64,000 bases of DNA from Curtobacterium pusillum (GCF_007673235.1 NZ_VDZH01000008.1:38048-102047); one strand, 5' to 3'. Shown: positions 7,744 to 16,892, counted from the first letter of the stretch. Made by a program: numbers and translations. The notes: generated by a model not told the origin, from the letters alone.

Positions 7744-9108
7744 TCAGAGCCCCTTCGCGACGGCGGCACCGGCGGCGAGCCAAGCGAGCTTGGTGGGCTC
7801 CTGCAGCGCGTCGAAGTTGATGACCCGAGCCTTGAGGCCGGCGTCGTACGGGATCGTCAGGACGTCGCGGCCGAGGCCGGCGTCCTTGAACCGGCGCACC
7901 TGCTCAGCGACCTTCGCGCGGCTGACGTCGCTGGTCTCGACACCGACGATCACTACGGCATTCTCCGCGAGCTCCCGGTACCGGCCGCCGGCCTTGACGA
8001 GCTCCTCGAGCAGCAGCGCCGCGGACTCGCACCACTTGTCGTCCGTGGTCGTCGGCACGACGAGCTGATCCGTCCGATCAAGGCCGGCGAGCCACATCGG
8101 GTCAGTTTCGTCGTTGCCGGAGTCGATGAGCACGAGACGGTAGAACTTCGTCAGCACCTTGTGCACCCGGTCGACCGTCTCGGCACCGAACCGCTGCGCC
8201 GAGGCGAGAACGTCGGGCTTGCTCTTGAGGACGTCGTACCGGTCGCGGGTCTGGTGGTGCACGTAGGAGGCCATGTCCGCGGACTGCGCATCGGTGCCGA
8301 GCAGCCGGTCGATGTCGGGCAGCAGGTCCAGCACGGACGCGTCGTGACGAGCGGACTCAGTCGACCATCCGAGCGTGCCGCGGGTCTGGTTGTTGTCCCA
8401 CGCGACCGTCGGTGCACCGGAGTAGCGGGCGAGGATGATCGCCAGGCACACTGCGGCGAGGGTCTTTCCTGCCCCGCCCTTGCCGTTGGCGAACATGATC
8501 GTGCGCGGGCCGACGTGGTGCTGGCTGACCAGGTGCACCCACTCCCGGTACAGCCGCTCCGCAGCCGACGGCGAGACCTTGATACCCATCCGCGCCAGCA
8601 GGCCCCGGAAGCCTTGCTTCGCGGGCTCCTCCACGGTCTCCTGGGTGAGGAACGACTGCCGCGCCTCCCGACGGGTCACCGGCGATTCCTCAGCAGTTGC
8701 CGCAGTCGTCGACGTCGACGGGGTGAGTGGTGTGGCTGCTTCCTGCCCGCCGCTCTCGGTGGCCGCGGTGATCCACGGCGACTCCGTCCGCTCCGCCGTC
8801 GACGGCGCGATCACCGGAGCGGCTGCAGGCGTGGTGGGGACGGGCGGGATGTCGAGGCCGCCGTGGACGGTGCCGGTGACGGGTGCGATCGCGCCGTGGC
8901 CGTCGACGCTGAAGAGTGTGTCCTGCCCGGTGTTCCGGTCATGGCTGCGGACCACGACGGCGCTGCCGACGTTGCCGGCGACGGCCCGGAGCCACTCCAT
9001 GGCGTCCTGGTAGGCGGTCTCGCCGGTGAAGGCGGTGTCGCCGATGGTGAGGGTGCCGGCGTCGGCGATGAGGGTGTAGTCGACGTGCACGGTGTTGCTG
9101 TTGGGCAT
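7744..9108 (-). CDS. MinD/ParA-like ATPase of the transfer operon
   Basis: The 454-residue protein has a long N-terminal region (about 1-200: a small alpha/beta part, then a Pro/Thr/Ala-rich linker). This leads to an ATPase domain with a deviant Walker A at about 208-216 (NGKGGAGKT) and LVLIDSGND as the Walker B region. This is the SIMIBI ParA/MinD architecture. Proteins of this type in actinobacterial transfer operons probably position the channel or cargo; this one is distinct from the partition ParA at 21.9 kb. The ATG at 9108 was chosen because it lies after the stop of the VirB4-like gene; a longer frame would overlap it. Confidence 0.75.
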   Translation of the reverse strand: MPNSNTVHVDYTLIADAGTLTIGDTAFTGETAYQDAMEWLRAVAGNVGSAVVVRSHDRNTGQDTLFSVDGHGAIAPVTGTVHGGLDIPPVPTTPAAAPVIAPSTAERTESPWITAATESGGQEAATPLTPSTSTTAATAEESPVTRREARQSFLTQETVEEPAKQGFRGLLARMGIKVSPSAAERLYREWVHLVSQHHVGPRTIMFANGKGGAGKTLAAVCLAIILARYSGAPTVAWDNNQTRGTLGWSTESARHDASVLDLLPDIDRLLGTDAQSADMASYVHHQTRDRYDVLKSKPDVLASAQRFGAETVDRVHKVLTKFYRLVLIDSGNDETDPMWLAGLDRTDQLVVPTTTDDKWCESAALLLEELVKAGGRYRELAENAVVIVGVETSDVSRAKVAEQVRRFKDAGLGRDVLTIPYDAGLKARVINFDALQEPTKLAWLAAGAAVAKGL

Positions 9109-9139
9109 GAGCGGAGTGTCCTTGTCTGCTCGAGGCCGG

Positions 9140-10675
9140 TTACGACTGGACGGCGGCCACGGCCGCCTGGTCGTCATAGCGGGCGTTGGTGTTGTGGAGG
9201 CTCATCTGCGTCTTCGTGCGGAGCATCTTCACGGGGATCCCGACCCGCTCGTTGATCTTCAACATGACCTTTCCGGCGCCGGGCGGGGCGGGCGGTGGCC
9301 CGTTCTTCCGGCGGGCGCCGGTCCAGTTCGGTGCCTGCGTGAACGAGACGACTTCCCGGATCTCCCGTGGGGTGAGCGCGCGCACCTTGTTCAGCGTGAG
9401 GAGGTCTTCTTCGCTGAGCCCCATCAGCAGCAGCAGGCCGGAGCGCTCGATGAACCCCTTCGCCTTCTGCCGGTCCTCCTCGTTCTTCAACGACAGCAGG
9501 TCCTTCGGGGAGTGGGTGATCTTCAACTCCGCCGTGCCCACGGACCGGTTGGTGCGGGAGAGCCGGTCGATCAGCTCGACCATCCCCTCGCAGGCGCGCA
9601 GCGGGTACCAGAACTCGTCCATCAGGGTCGTGTACCCGCCCCACGTCACCTGCGGCTCGTACGCCTCGCCCTGGGCTGCGGCTCCGGCCTGCAGGCGGAG
9701 TTCGTGCTGCGCGAGTTCCCAGTGCGCGTCGATCGCGTCCATGCCCAGCGACCAGGTCGAGAGCATCGCGGCGGAGAGCAGCTTCGTCTCGGACGCGTTG
9801 ATCGAGGATGTGTCGAAGCAGAACCCGCCCCGGTTCCCCGGGGTGAACTCGACCGGGTTGTTGCCGTCGAGCATCTGCCCCATCTCCCCGACGAGCAGCC
9901 ACTGCAGCGTCTCCCCGAGGTCCGAGAAGCGGGCGTGGAAGGAAGCAGCATCCTGTTGCCGGGCCAGGGTCAGCATCCGCTCTGACGGGTGGTCGAACGC
10001 CTGCAGCAGGTGCGCGGTCGACGGGTTCGGTTCCCGCTCGAGGATCGTGTCGACCATCGCGACCAGGGCGGTGTCCTCACCGGTGCTGATCGAGGGGCCG
10101 CCTCTGTCGTCGCTGCGGGCCAGCCGCACGCAGGTGCGGACCAGGTCGATCGCCTTCGCCCGCGCCAACTGCAGCAGCTCCTTCCCGACAGCCCCACCGA
10201 TACGGGCTGCCGCGTAGCCGAGCGGTCCGGGCGAGAGCAGGTTCAACTGGTGGCGGGCACGCGGTCCGACGGACACCACGGTCGCGCCGAGCTCTTCCGC
10301 CCACTGCACGTGCTCGCCCTTGATCGGGTCCCAGATCCCCGGAGTCAGGCCCCGGCCGACCTGCCCACCGATGACGGTCTGCGCGGTGGTGGACTTCCCG
10401 AGCCCGTTCAAGCCGAACTCGAACGCCGACGGCGACGAGATCACACCCGCCCGGAAGAGCGCGTCGTGGTCGGTGCACACCGCGCTGCCAGTATTCATGT
10501 CGCGGCCGAGCGGGGCGCCGTTCGTGGGGCGGCCGGTGCCGACCCCGAACGGATAGAACCCGCACACCTGATTGCTGGTCCCGAACCACCGCGGTGGCTG
10601 CGGCATTTGCTCCCACCCGCCACCGCCTGGCCCGAAGAACCCTTGCGGAGTGCGCATCAATAGCTTCGCAGCCAT
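9140..10675 (-). CDS. VirB4-like conjugation ATPase
   Basis: The 511-residue protein has a Walker A near residues 88-96 (GLNGLGKST) and a Walker B-like TTLMDEFWYPL near residue 350. A TNRSVGTAELKITHSPKDL stretch resembles the VirB4 C-terminal region. VirB4 ATPases power pilus biogenesis and substrate transfer. It appears to be the ATPase half of a VirB4-like pair, with the SCO6880 protein encoded upstream supplying the membrane/N-terminal part. GTG at 10678 overlaps the preceding TGA (GTGA) and is an equally plausible start to the ATG at 10675. Confidence 0.75.
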   Translation of the reverse strand: MAAKLLMRTPQGFFGPGGGGWEQMPQPPRWFGTSNQVCGFYPFGVGTGRPTNGAPLGRDMNTGSAVCTDHDALFRAGVISSPSAFEFGLNGLGKSTTAQTVIGGQVGRGLTPGIWDPIKGEHVQWAEELGATVVSVGPRARHQLNLLSPGPLGYAAARIGGAVGKELLQLARAKAIDLVRTCVRLARSDDRGGPSISTGEDTALVAMVDTILEREPNPSTAHLLQAFDHPSERMLTLARQQDAASFHARFSDLGETLQWLLVGEMGQMLDGNNPVEFTPGNRGGFCFDTSSINASETKLLSAAMLSTWSLGMDAIDAHWELAQHELRLQAGAAAQGEAYEPQVTWGGYTTLMDEFWYPLRACEGMVELIDRLSRTNRSVGTAELKITHSPKDLLSLKNEEDRQKAKGFIERSGLLLLMGLSEEDLLTLNKVRALTPREIREVVSFTQAPNWTGARRKNGPPPAPPGAGKVMLKINERVGIPVKMLRTKTQMSLHNTNARYDDQAAVAAVQS

Positions 10676-10881
10676 CACAGGCTCCTGCCTTGAGTGAGGG
10701 TGTCGACGAAGGTCGCGTCGTGCTCGCCCTCGAGGACGGCGGTGTGCGTGAGGGTGAATCCCTGCGCAGTGGCGTGCTCGAGCTGGCGGAGCCGATGGGT
10801 GAGTTGGCCGCGGCGCGCTTCGGCTGCGTCGTCGCGTTTCGGGACGACCGTTTCAACGGTGCCGACGTCTTGGCGGAGCAT
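10675..10881 (-). CDS. small coiled-coil-like protein between SCO6880 and VirB4-like genes
   Basis: The 68-residue product begins MLRQDVGTVETVVPKRDD. Its ATG at 10881 overlaps the TGA of the SCO6880 gene (TGATG), and its own stop overlaps the start of the ATPase gene, so it is translated within the operon. It is charged and helical (RRGQLTHRLRQLEHATAQG). No family is recognised. It may be an adaptor between the two VirB4 halves; that is inference from position only. Confidence 0.6.
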   Translation of the reverse strand: MLRQDVGTVETVVPKRDDAAEARRGQLTHRLRQLEHATAQGFTLTHTAVLEGEHDATFVDTLTQGRSL

Positions 10882-12410
10882 CACTGGGTCCGGTCCGTGA
10901 CCTGCTGCATCGCGGTCGCGTACGCCCACGGCAGGACGCCTAGCGGCAGCGTCGAGTGGAACCCGGCGGCGGTGTCGGTCTCCACGAACCGGTACGCCAG
11001 GTCCCCGGCGCCCTCGAGGAGGTTCTTCAACGCCGTCTCCGCGTCCAAGAGGCCCTGCTCGGTGGCGGGGAAGGTGACGGTGACCTGCACCGCGAACGCG
11101 ACCATCGACGCACCACCCTGCAGGTCGTCGAGGACCTTGCTGGCGAGCTTGCCGCGGCGGCCAGCGGCGATGTCCTGCCGGCCCGTGATGGTGGTGTTGC
11201 CCCGGACGGCGTTGTCGCCGATCTTCTGAACCGTCTTGAACGCCTTGCCCTGCGCCATCGGCCGGTAGTAGACCGCGCCCCGCTTGCGGAGGAACGCCCC
11301 GTTCGGGCGGAACAGGTCATCGAGGATCTGCTCGGTGATGTGCATCTGCGGCGGCGCGACCATCATCGCCGTCATCGACGCGACCCCATCGTGGTAGCAG
11401 ACTCGCCGGTCGGAGTCATCGAACGTGTCGGGGCCGGCCTGCGTCACCTGCAGCATGAGCGGTCGGTCGGCGAGCTCGTCGGAGGCGAACTCCCGTGCCC
11501 GGTCCGGCCGGTACGCGACCCGCACCGCCCGGGCGAGCTCCGCCGACGTGGCCACGGTGGGGCTGCCGGCACCGGCCATCGCGAGCCTGTCCCGGTGGCC
11601 GGGCAGCTTCGCGGCGATGTTCGCAACCGCGTCATCGAGGTTCCGGGCCACCTTGTTCTGGTTCCACACCACCGAGGCGAACACCTCCACCTCGGAGTAC
11701 ATCCCCGACAGAGCGCGGGCGCCTTCACGGAGCTGCCGTTGCGCGGCCGCGGGTGCGTGTGGAGAGACGTCCCGGTCGATCTTCGCGATGAGCGGTTCGA
11801 TCGACTCGAGCGCCGAATCGACGACCACGACAGCGCCCTCGATGCTGGTGTCTCGGCTCAGGGAGGTGATCCACCCGCCGAAGCTGACGACCTGCTGGTC
11901 GATCTGGCCCTGCGGGAGCAGGTCGGTGCCGTCGGGACGGCAGGAGAACGTGGCCGCGAGCAGCGGGTTCCGGGACCCCTTCCGGTGGTGCAGGAGCACG
12001 TATTCCTGCCCCTCACCGTCGGTGCCGGTGATCTCGTCCAGGTCCGACAGCATTCCCGGCAGCGCCGTGAGCGCGTCGTCCGGGAGGGCGGAGAACAGGC
12101 CGGTCTCGTAGTGATTCGTGCCTTCTCGGGTGCGCTTCTTCGCCAGGTGCCGGTCCCAGATGCGCGCCGCGAGGGTGCGACCGGCGATGGGGTCGCCCCA
12201 CCGGATGATGAAGAACAGGTTCGCCAGCAGCCCGCCCAGGAGCGCGACGAGCCCGACGGCCCACCAGCCGACGACCAGGCACACCACCATCACCATGACT
12301 CCGCCGAGGAGCATCCCCCAGCCGATCCCGGTCAGCCCGCCGAGGGTGCCCTTCGCGGTCGGCAACCAGTTGCCGAACTTCACCCGCACTCGTTCTGTTG
12401 CGTCACTCAC
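10881..12410 (-). CDS. SCO6880 family transfer protein
   Basis: The 509-residue protein has two N-terminal membrane helices (about 27-75: LTGIGWGMLLGGVMVMVV and VGLVALLGGLLANLFFI), as in PrgI-like proteins, then a long soluble domain. Motifs such as LLHHRKGSRNPLLAATF and YYRPMAQGKAFKTVQKIGDNAV match the actinobacterial SCO6880 family that precedes VirB4-like ATPases on conjugative elements. It probably forms the membrane platform for the ATPase encoded downstream. The GTG start overlaps the end of the VirB6-like gene by eight bases. Confidence 0.85.
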   Translation of the reverse strand: MSDATERVRVKFGNWLPTAKGTLGGLTGIGWGMLLGGVMVMVVCLVVGWWAVGLVALLGGLLANLFFIIRWGDPIAGRTLAARIWDRHLAKKRTREGTNHYETGLFSALPDDALTALPGMLSDLDEITGTDGEGQEYVLLHHRKGSRNPLLAATFSCRPDGTDLLPQGQIDQQVVSFGGWITSLSRDTSIEGAVVVVDSALESIEPLIAKIDRDVSPHAPAAAQRQLREGARALSGMYSEVEVFASVVWNQNKVARNLDDAVANIAAKLPGHRDRLAMAGAGSPTVATSAELARAVRVAYRPDRAREFASDELADRPLMLQVTQAGPDTFDDSDRRVCYHDGVASMTAMMVAPPQMHITEQILDDLFRPNGAFLRKRGAVYYRPMAQGKAFKTVQKIGDNAVRGNTTITGRQDIAAGRRGKLASKVLDDLQGGASMVAFAVQVTVTFPATEQGLLDAETALKNLLEGAGDLAYRFVETDTAAGFHSTLPLGVLPWAYATAMQQVTDRTQ

Positions 12411-13725
12411 CGATCAGTCCTTCCGCCGTCTCGCCGGCATCACCGGCGCCGTTCGCAGTGGACTGCGCTGCAGCCCACCCCGCCTTCGAACCCGTCGACT
12501 GGCCAGAACCGGACCCGCTGGCCCCGTCCGCAGCTGCACCGCCCCCAGCCGAGCCGTCGCTGCCCGCACTCCCGGCGGCACCGTCAGCTCCGGAACCGGT
12601 CATCCCGTCGACACCCGACGCACCATCCGCGCCGGCACCGGCACCGGCACCGGCGCCGGTCGAGGGCGTGGCGTCGCCCCCGTATCCGGCACCGGTTGCG
12701 CTGGAGGCAACCTCGCCACCTGCCGCGGTACCGGCACCCGTCGTCGCGCCGGTCGATGCGCCCGCGCCGGCTCCCGCGCCGGCGGCGCCGCTGGCGCCCC
12801 CGGTCGCGATCGCCGCGCCGATGGCGACCCCGGCCTGCGCTGCGAACGTGACCGCGCCGAGCGCCATCGCCCCGCCGACCGCGTTCCCGATCGCACCCGA
12901 CGCCGGCAGCAGGAGCCGCATGATCGCCGGCAACGCGATGACCGCGAGCCCGATCAGCATCAGTCCGTAGAGGACACCGCCGGCACCGTCCTGGCCGTTC
13001 TTCAACCGCCACGCGAACGCGTAGATCGACGCCGCGAGCGGCATGTAAAGGATGAACGCGATGATCCAGGCGGTGATCTTCTCGAACGCCTGCTTGCCCT
13101 GCTGCAGCAGCGCCGCGGATGCGGAGAGCTGCCAGTACGCGTTCAGCAGCAGCAGCATCGCCTGCCGGATGAACATGATCACCCACTGCAGCGCGACCGC
13201 CATGACGCCGATGAGGCCGAAGATCAACGCCAGGCCCGGCGAAGACGCAGCGAACCCCGCGTCCGCGATTCCCGCCTCCGCGGTGGTTCCTGACGCCTTT
13301 AGGATCCACTGCGCGTACGCATCCCCACCCCAGGACAGAACCTGAATCGCGGCGGACCCGAGGGTGATCACCGCGACAGCCTTCCCGAGTGACTGCATCG
13401 CTTCCCGGAACGGCTCCGCACGGTGCGCGAGCATGATCCGTGCCCCGGCGACAACCAACCCGATCGTCAGCAGGAACACCGACAGCACGAGGTTGCTGTC
13501 CTGGAACCACTGTGTGGCCTTGTTGTCGAGCGACACCAGGAACCCCGAGTTGACCCAGGACGTCATGAACTGCTTGAAGATGTCGTCGTAGGCGGCGAAC
13601 AGCGTCTCTGCGGCCTTGTTGAATCCGCTCGACGCGGCCGCGGATGCTCCGGCGCCAACGATCGCTTTTGCGCCCTCACAGCCGACCACGGCCTGACAGA
13701 CGGCGTCTCCGACTCCGTTAGCCAT
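12403..13725 (-). CDS. VirB6/TrbL-like polytopic channel protein
   Basis: The 440-residue product has several membrane helices between about residues 75 and 300 (LVLSVFLLTIGLVVAGARIML, LALIFGLIGVMAVALQW, ITAWIIAFILYMPLAASIY, LIGLAVIALPAIM). Its C-terminus of about 130 residues is an extreme Gly/Ala/Ser-rich tail (GAGAGAGA, SGSGSG). VirB6/TrbL proteins form the inner-membrane part of the mating channel; Gly/Ala-rich tails are common on actinobacterial versions. ATG at 13725 is preceded by GGGAGG. The low-complexity DNA (GC close to saturation) of the tail is expected to vary in length between relatives. Confidence 0.8.
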   Translation of the reverse strand: MANGVGDAVCQAVVGCEGAKAIVGAGASAAASSGFNKAAETLFAAYDDIFKQFMTSWVNSGFLVSLDNKATQWFQDSNLVLSVFLLTIGLVVAGARIMLAHRAEPFREAMQSLGKAVAVITLGSAAIQVLSWGGDAYAQWILKASGTTAEAGIADAGFAASSPGLALIFGLIGVMAVALQWVIMFIRQAMLLLLNAYWQLSASAALLQQGKQAFEKITAWIIAFILYMPLAASIYAFAWRLKNGQDGAGGVLYGLMLIGLAVIALPAIMRLLLPASGAIGNAVGGAMALGAVTFAAQAGVAIGAAIATGGASGAAGAGAGAGASTGATTGAGTAAGGEVASSATGAGYGGDATPSTGAGAGAGAGADGASGVDGMTGSGADGAAGSAGSDGSAGGGAAADGASGSGSGQSTGSKAGWAAAQSTANGAGDAGETAEGLIGE

Positions 13726-14497
13726 CGGAACCTCCCCATGCAGTGAAATCGCCCTGAGAGGGCGTGAGCGGGTTGCCGGAATAGAGCTCGCCGTTGTCGA
13801 GCACCGACACCTTCCAGTCGCCGTCGACCCAGATCATGGTCAGCGGCACGGCGAAGTACCCCGTTGACCCAGACGGCTGCGTGAGTACCACGTCGACGAT
13901 CGCGCGGTCTTTCGTGAACGACTCGACCGAGTAGCCGGCGACACTGAGGCCCTGTGCACGCATTTGCTCCGGGGCGGTCTGGTTCTTCACCGTCCCGTCG
14001 ACGGTGATGGACTTGCCGGCGCTATCGGCGATGTAGAAGTTGAGCAGCTCGCGGACGCTGTGTCCGGTGTCGTACTGTCCGAGGTACCCGGTCGTTGCGG
14101 CAAGGGCCGCGCCGGTCGCGGTGCGCGCAAAGCACGCCGGGAACCCGTCCACCTTCTTCGTTGGTCCCACCGCGGCCGACACCGGCCAGGTGATTCCCCC
14201 GCGGCCGGCATGCCAGCTGAGATCGCTCGGTACCTTCTGCGCGGCCTGACCCGATGTCGGCACGTTGCAGGGGCCGTCTGCCGCGGCCGACGTCGTCGGC
14301 GCCGGGTTTGCCGCGCTCCCCTGCCCGTCGTCGTGCTTCACCGGGGCGAAGACACCGAGGAATGTAGCGAGGAGCACGACGAGGACGGCGAGAGCGACGA
14401 TGACGGTCGCGCCGATGCCAGCCTGCTTCGAGTTCCAGCCTCGCTTCACGGCCTGGCCGAAGCCGCGGCGGTTGGGGTTGCGAGTGGATGGTGCCAT
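13718..14497 (-). CDS. VirB8-like transfer protein
   Basis: The 259-residue protein has a short basic cytoplasmic tail, one membrane helix (about 29-50: TVIVALAVLVVLLATFLG) and an extracytoplasmic domain. The latter has YIADSAGKSITVDGTVKNQ and VPLTMIWVDGDWKVSV, consistent with the NTF2-like fold of VirB8/TcpC proteins. Such proteins nucleate the secretion channel in the membrane. ATG at 14497 follows GGGAGG at six bases. It overlaps the VirB6-like gene by eight bases, in the same order as other actinobacterial transfer operons. Confidence 0.75.
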   Translation of the reverse strand: MAPSTRNPNRRGFGQAVKRGWNSKQAGIGATVIVALAVLVVLLATFLGVFAPVKHDDGQGSAANPAPTTSAAADGPCNVPTSGQAAQKVPSDLSWHAGRGGITWPVSAAVGPTKKVDGFPACFARTATGAALAATTGYLGQYDTGHSVRELLNFYIADSAGKSITVDGTVKNQTAPEQMRAQGLSVAGYSVESFTKDRAIVDVVLTQPSGSTGYFAVPLTMIWVDGDWKVSVLDNGELYSGNPLTPSQGDFTAWGGSDG

Positions 14498-14527
14498 GAC
14501 GGCCTCCCAGGAGTCGGTGGTTATGGG

Positions 14528-14881
14528 CTAGGTGCCGGGGAGCTCCTTGCAGTTCGACGACACGGATCCGATGAAGACCGACGCGATGCCCACCGCGGCA
14601 CCGATGATGGTTGCACCACCGATCCACCAGCCGAGGCTCTTGAGCATTTCGCCGCCGTCGTGCCGGCGGCCGGCGAAGAACATGCCGATGCCGAGCAGCA
14701 CCAGGGCGATCACGCCGAGCGCGATCGCGACTATGCGGGTCCACAGGGTGGCGGTGTCGAGGGCGTCCTGCGCCTTGCCGGGCAGGCAGTACGCCTGCGC
14801 GACGACCATTCCGGCCCGGTTGGCCGCATCGACGGCCTTGGGTGACTTCGCCACGACGGCGTAGATGGCGTTGCTGATCAT
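14528..14881 (-). CDS. small pilin-like (VirB2/TrbC-type) membrane protein
   Basis: The 117-residue protein has a short N-terminus (VVAKSPKAVDAANRAG) and two clear membrane helices at about 48-70 and 84-108, ending in a Cys-containing tail. Size, position after the zinc-ribbon gene and topology fit the VirB2/TrbC-like pilin or VirB3-like class, although sequence alone cannot tell these apart. ATG at 14881 overlaps the upstream stop (ATGA); the longer upstream extension reads as Arg-rich noise and is rejected as the start. Confidence 0.7.
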   Translation of the reverse strand: MISNAIYAVVAKSPKAVDAANRAGMVVAQAYCLPGKAQDALDTATLWTRIVAIALGVIALVLLGIGMFFAGRRHDGGEMLKSLGWWIGGATIIGAAVGIASVFIGSVSSNCKELPGT

Positions 14882-15699
14882 TCGGCCTGCTCCTTGTTCG
14901 TTGACTGCGCCCCCAGGAGCGCCTTGCTGACCCGCTGCACCGGGCGGGCGAGCTGCCCGGCCAGTTGCGGGGAGATCTCCGACACCGCGCGCAGCCGCGG
15001 CAGCCACGGCACCGGCACGACGGTGACGGCGCCGGCGAGGACACGCTGCTCGCGTACCGCGGCCGGGACTGGCTTTCCGGGCGCATCGGCGACGACGAGT
15101 ACCGCGTCGACGGCAGCGGTACCGAGCGCGTTCACCGCCCGTTTCGCCGCGTCGATGCCGGCGGGAGTTGATCGGCACACCAACACCACATGTCCTGCGT
15201 GTTCGACGGTGAGCTCATCTTCGCGAAGGTCGAGCAGGCGTGCCCAAGTGCTGGCGCCTGCGCTGCCGTGAACGCCGACAACCGCGGTCCCGTGATCCGA
15301 GGCGGTTGCCGTGGGTGCTGCTGCAGGAGCCGTGGTCGTGCCGGGTCCGGCCCAGGCCGCGGCGTCATCCCCCTCGGCTACCGAGCTGCCGTCGAGCCGC
15401 AACACCAGCCGCGTCACCCGGGGTCCATCGGTCACGACGACGCGCACCGGCGCAGTCGCGGCGACCATTCCAGCGACCGCGTCGAGGATGACGCGCCGCA
15501 GGTCCTCCCCCGCATTCACGGTGAGCACGTGGCCGTTTACTGCCCACATCGGGCCGACCGCGTGCGTGACGACGACCGGCGGGACGAGCTCGGCCGCGCA
15601 CTCGGTGCAGTACCGAGAACCGATCTTCTCACTACCGCACGACGGGCAGGATCGGAGGGCGTCGCCTCCGCCGGCCTGCACTTCGACTGCAGCACTCAT
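14878..15699 (-). CDS. zinc-ribbon DUF6668-like protein, first gene of transfer operon
   Basis: The 273-residue protein has a CPSCG...CTEC zinc ribbon at about residues 18-35 and a middle domain. The C-terminal part has VVGVHGSAGASTWARLL and VLVCRSTPAGIDAAKRAVNAL. The GSAGAST loop resembles a remnant of a nucleotide-binding loop, as in DUF6668 proteins from actinobacterial mobile elements. Function is unknown; it may be a soluble regulator or ATPase-like adaptor. It is the first gene of the operon: the region upstream has an AT-rich promoter-like segment and a palindrome. Confidence 0.75.
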   Translation of the reverse strand: MSAAVEVQAGGGDALRSCPSCGSEKIGSRYCTECAAELVPPVVVTHAVGPMWAVNGHVLTVNAGEDLRRVILDAVAGMVAATAPVRVVVTDGPRVTRLVLRLDGSSVAEGDDAAAWAGPGTTTAPAAAPTATASDHGTAVVGVHGSAGASTWARLLDLREDELTVEHAGHVVLVCRSTPAGIDAAKRAVNALGTAAVDAVLVVADAPGKPVPAAVREQRVLAGAVTVVPVPWLPRLRAVSEISPQLAGQLARPVQRVSKALLGAQSTNKEQAE

Positions 15700-15725
15700 G
15701 AGGACGAGTGTTGCAGATTTGCGAA

Positions 15726-15755
15726 ATCATAGCAACAAAATGGCCCCAATTGGGG
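15726..15755 (-). promoter_or_regulatory. candidate promoter and palindromic operator of the transfer operon
   Basis: On the minus strand a TATGAT (positions 15731-15726) makes a good -10 about 27 bases before the start of the first transfer gene. Just upstream lies the perfect 12-base palindrome CCCCAATTGGGG (15744-15755). It occupies the -35 area, where a repressor could block polymerase. The stretch is AT-rich against a very GC-rich background. No convincing -35 box is visible, as would be expected if transcription needs an activator. Confidence 0.4.
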
Positions 15756-16892
15756 TTACACGGGGGTTTCGGTGGCTTTCTGTTGCTGATGTGCGCTGAT
15801 GAAAGAGTTGATGGAACGCTGGAACCGCCCCGGGTCGACGTTCCACTCCATGGCATGGGGGGAGTCGGGGAACGTGTCGAGCGTGACCAGGGACGACGTC
15901 GCAGCAACCCGCTCAGACGCGCTGTAGGGAGTCGTGCGGTCCCCTGCAGAGTGCACGATGAGCGTTGGCATCGTGATTGTCGGGAGGCCCCCAGGCAGTT
16001 CGAGCGCGCGCGGGAGTGAGAGCAGGCGCGCGTAGGTGGCCGAAGCCAGGGCACCGATGGCTGAGGAAGCGACCCACCGAGGGACGTGCTGCTGGCGCAT
16101 GCCGAAGTGGATCGTCTCCCGCCAGTTCAACACGGGTGACACGAGCACGAGCGCGTCGACGGCACCGCGATGCGCTCCGCGGCGCTGCTGCTCGATCGCG
16201 ATCGTCGCACCCAGTGACCACCCGACCACCACGATCCGGGTTGCTCCTGAGCCGAGGGCGAACCCGATCGCGGCGTCGAGGTCTTCCCACTCAGTCTGCC
16301 CGAGCATCGAGGGCATGCGCTTCTCCCCCGGCTGGTCGCCGTCGCCGCGGTAGGACACGACGAGGGAGGTGTACCCCGGAGCTGCTACGGAGTGCGCACT
16401 CCGTAGGGCAGAGTCGCGACCGGCGAGCATCCCGTGGACGTGGATGGCCCACGTGCTCGCGGCAGCTCCGACGCCGGCGTAGAGCCATGCCGGTTGACTT
16501 CCGCCTTCAGATCCGATCTGCACTTCCGTTGGTCGTTCGCTGGTGACTGCGTCCACCTCGAACACGTTGCCGCAGGCCCGACCGTCGGTACCGGCCGGGA
16601 TCTCGGATGCCGAGAGCACCGCGCGGCGGACTGTGTCATCGCTCCCATCGACCTCTCCTGATGCGAGGACGGCCAGCTTGGTCTCTTCGTCGTAGAGCAG
16701 CCCGAGCGTTCCGTGGAATCGAGTGAGCTGGTTGGCGCTGACGACCACCTCTGTCGCCGAGGGAACGGCGACGATCGCTGTCGGCTTCGCTCGACGGGGG
16801 TACACGACAGCGTGGGCGAGGACGTAGACCGCGGCCGCGTACAGCGCCGCCACGAGGACGAGGATGGCCAGGATGGTGAGGGCGAGGGTCAT
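15756..16892 (-). CDS. alpha/beta hydrolase with N-terminal membrane anchor
   Basis: The 378-residue protein starts at ATG 16892 (overlap ATGA with the upstream gene). An N-terminal helix (LTILAILVLVAALYAAAVYVL) is followed by a beta-rich region. The alpha/beta hydrolase domain has the nucleophile elbow VVGWSLGAT, the oxyanion-side IHVHGM and VSYRGDGDQPGEKRM, an acid in HSAGDRTTPY and the His in DSPHAMEW. This is a Ser-Asp-His hydrolase of the BAAT/dienelactone-hydrolase-like class; the substrate is unknown. The same order of regulator, metalloprotease, multi-helix protein and hydrolase is seen upstream, forming an apparent four-gene unit. Confidence 0.75.
   Translation of the reverse strand: MTLALTILAILVLVAALYAAAVYVLAHAVVYPRRAKPTAIVAVPSATEVVVSANQLTRFHGTLGLLYDEETKLAVLASGEVDGSDDTVRRAVLSASEIPAGTDGRACGNVFEVDAVTSERPTEVQIGSEGGSQPAWLYAGVGAAASTWAIHVHGMLAGRDSALRSAHSVAAPGYTSLVVSYRGDGDQPGEKRMPSMLGQTEWEDLDAAIGFALGSGATRIVVVGWSLGATIAIEQQRRGAHRGAVDALVLVSPVLNWRETIHFGMRQQHVPRWVASSAIGALASATYARLLSLPRALELPGGLPTITMPTLIVHSAGDRTTPYSASERVAATSSLVTLDTFPDSPHAMEWNVDPGRFQRSINSFISAHQQQKATETPV

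Noticed and set aside
12403..12830. GC-saturated repetitive stretch at the end of the VirB6-like gene
   Set aside because: It encodes the Gly/Ala/Ser-rich tail; low complexity in codons explains the repetition.
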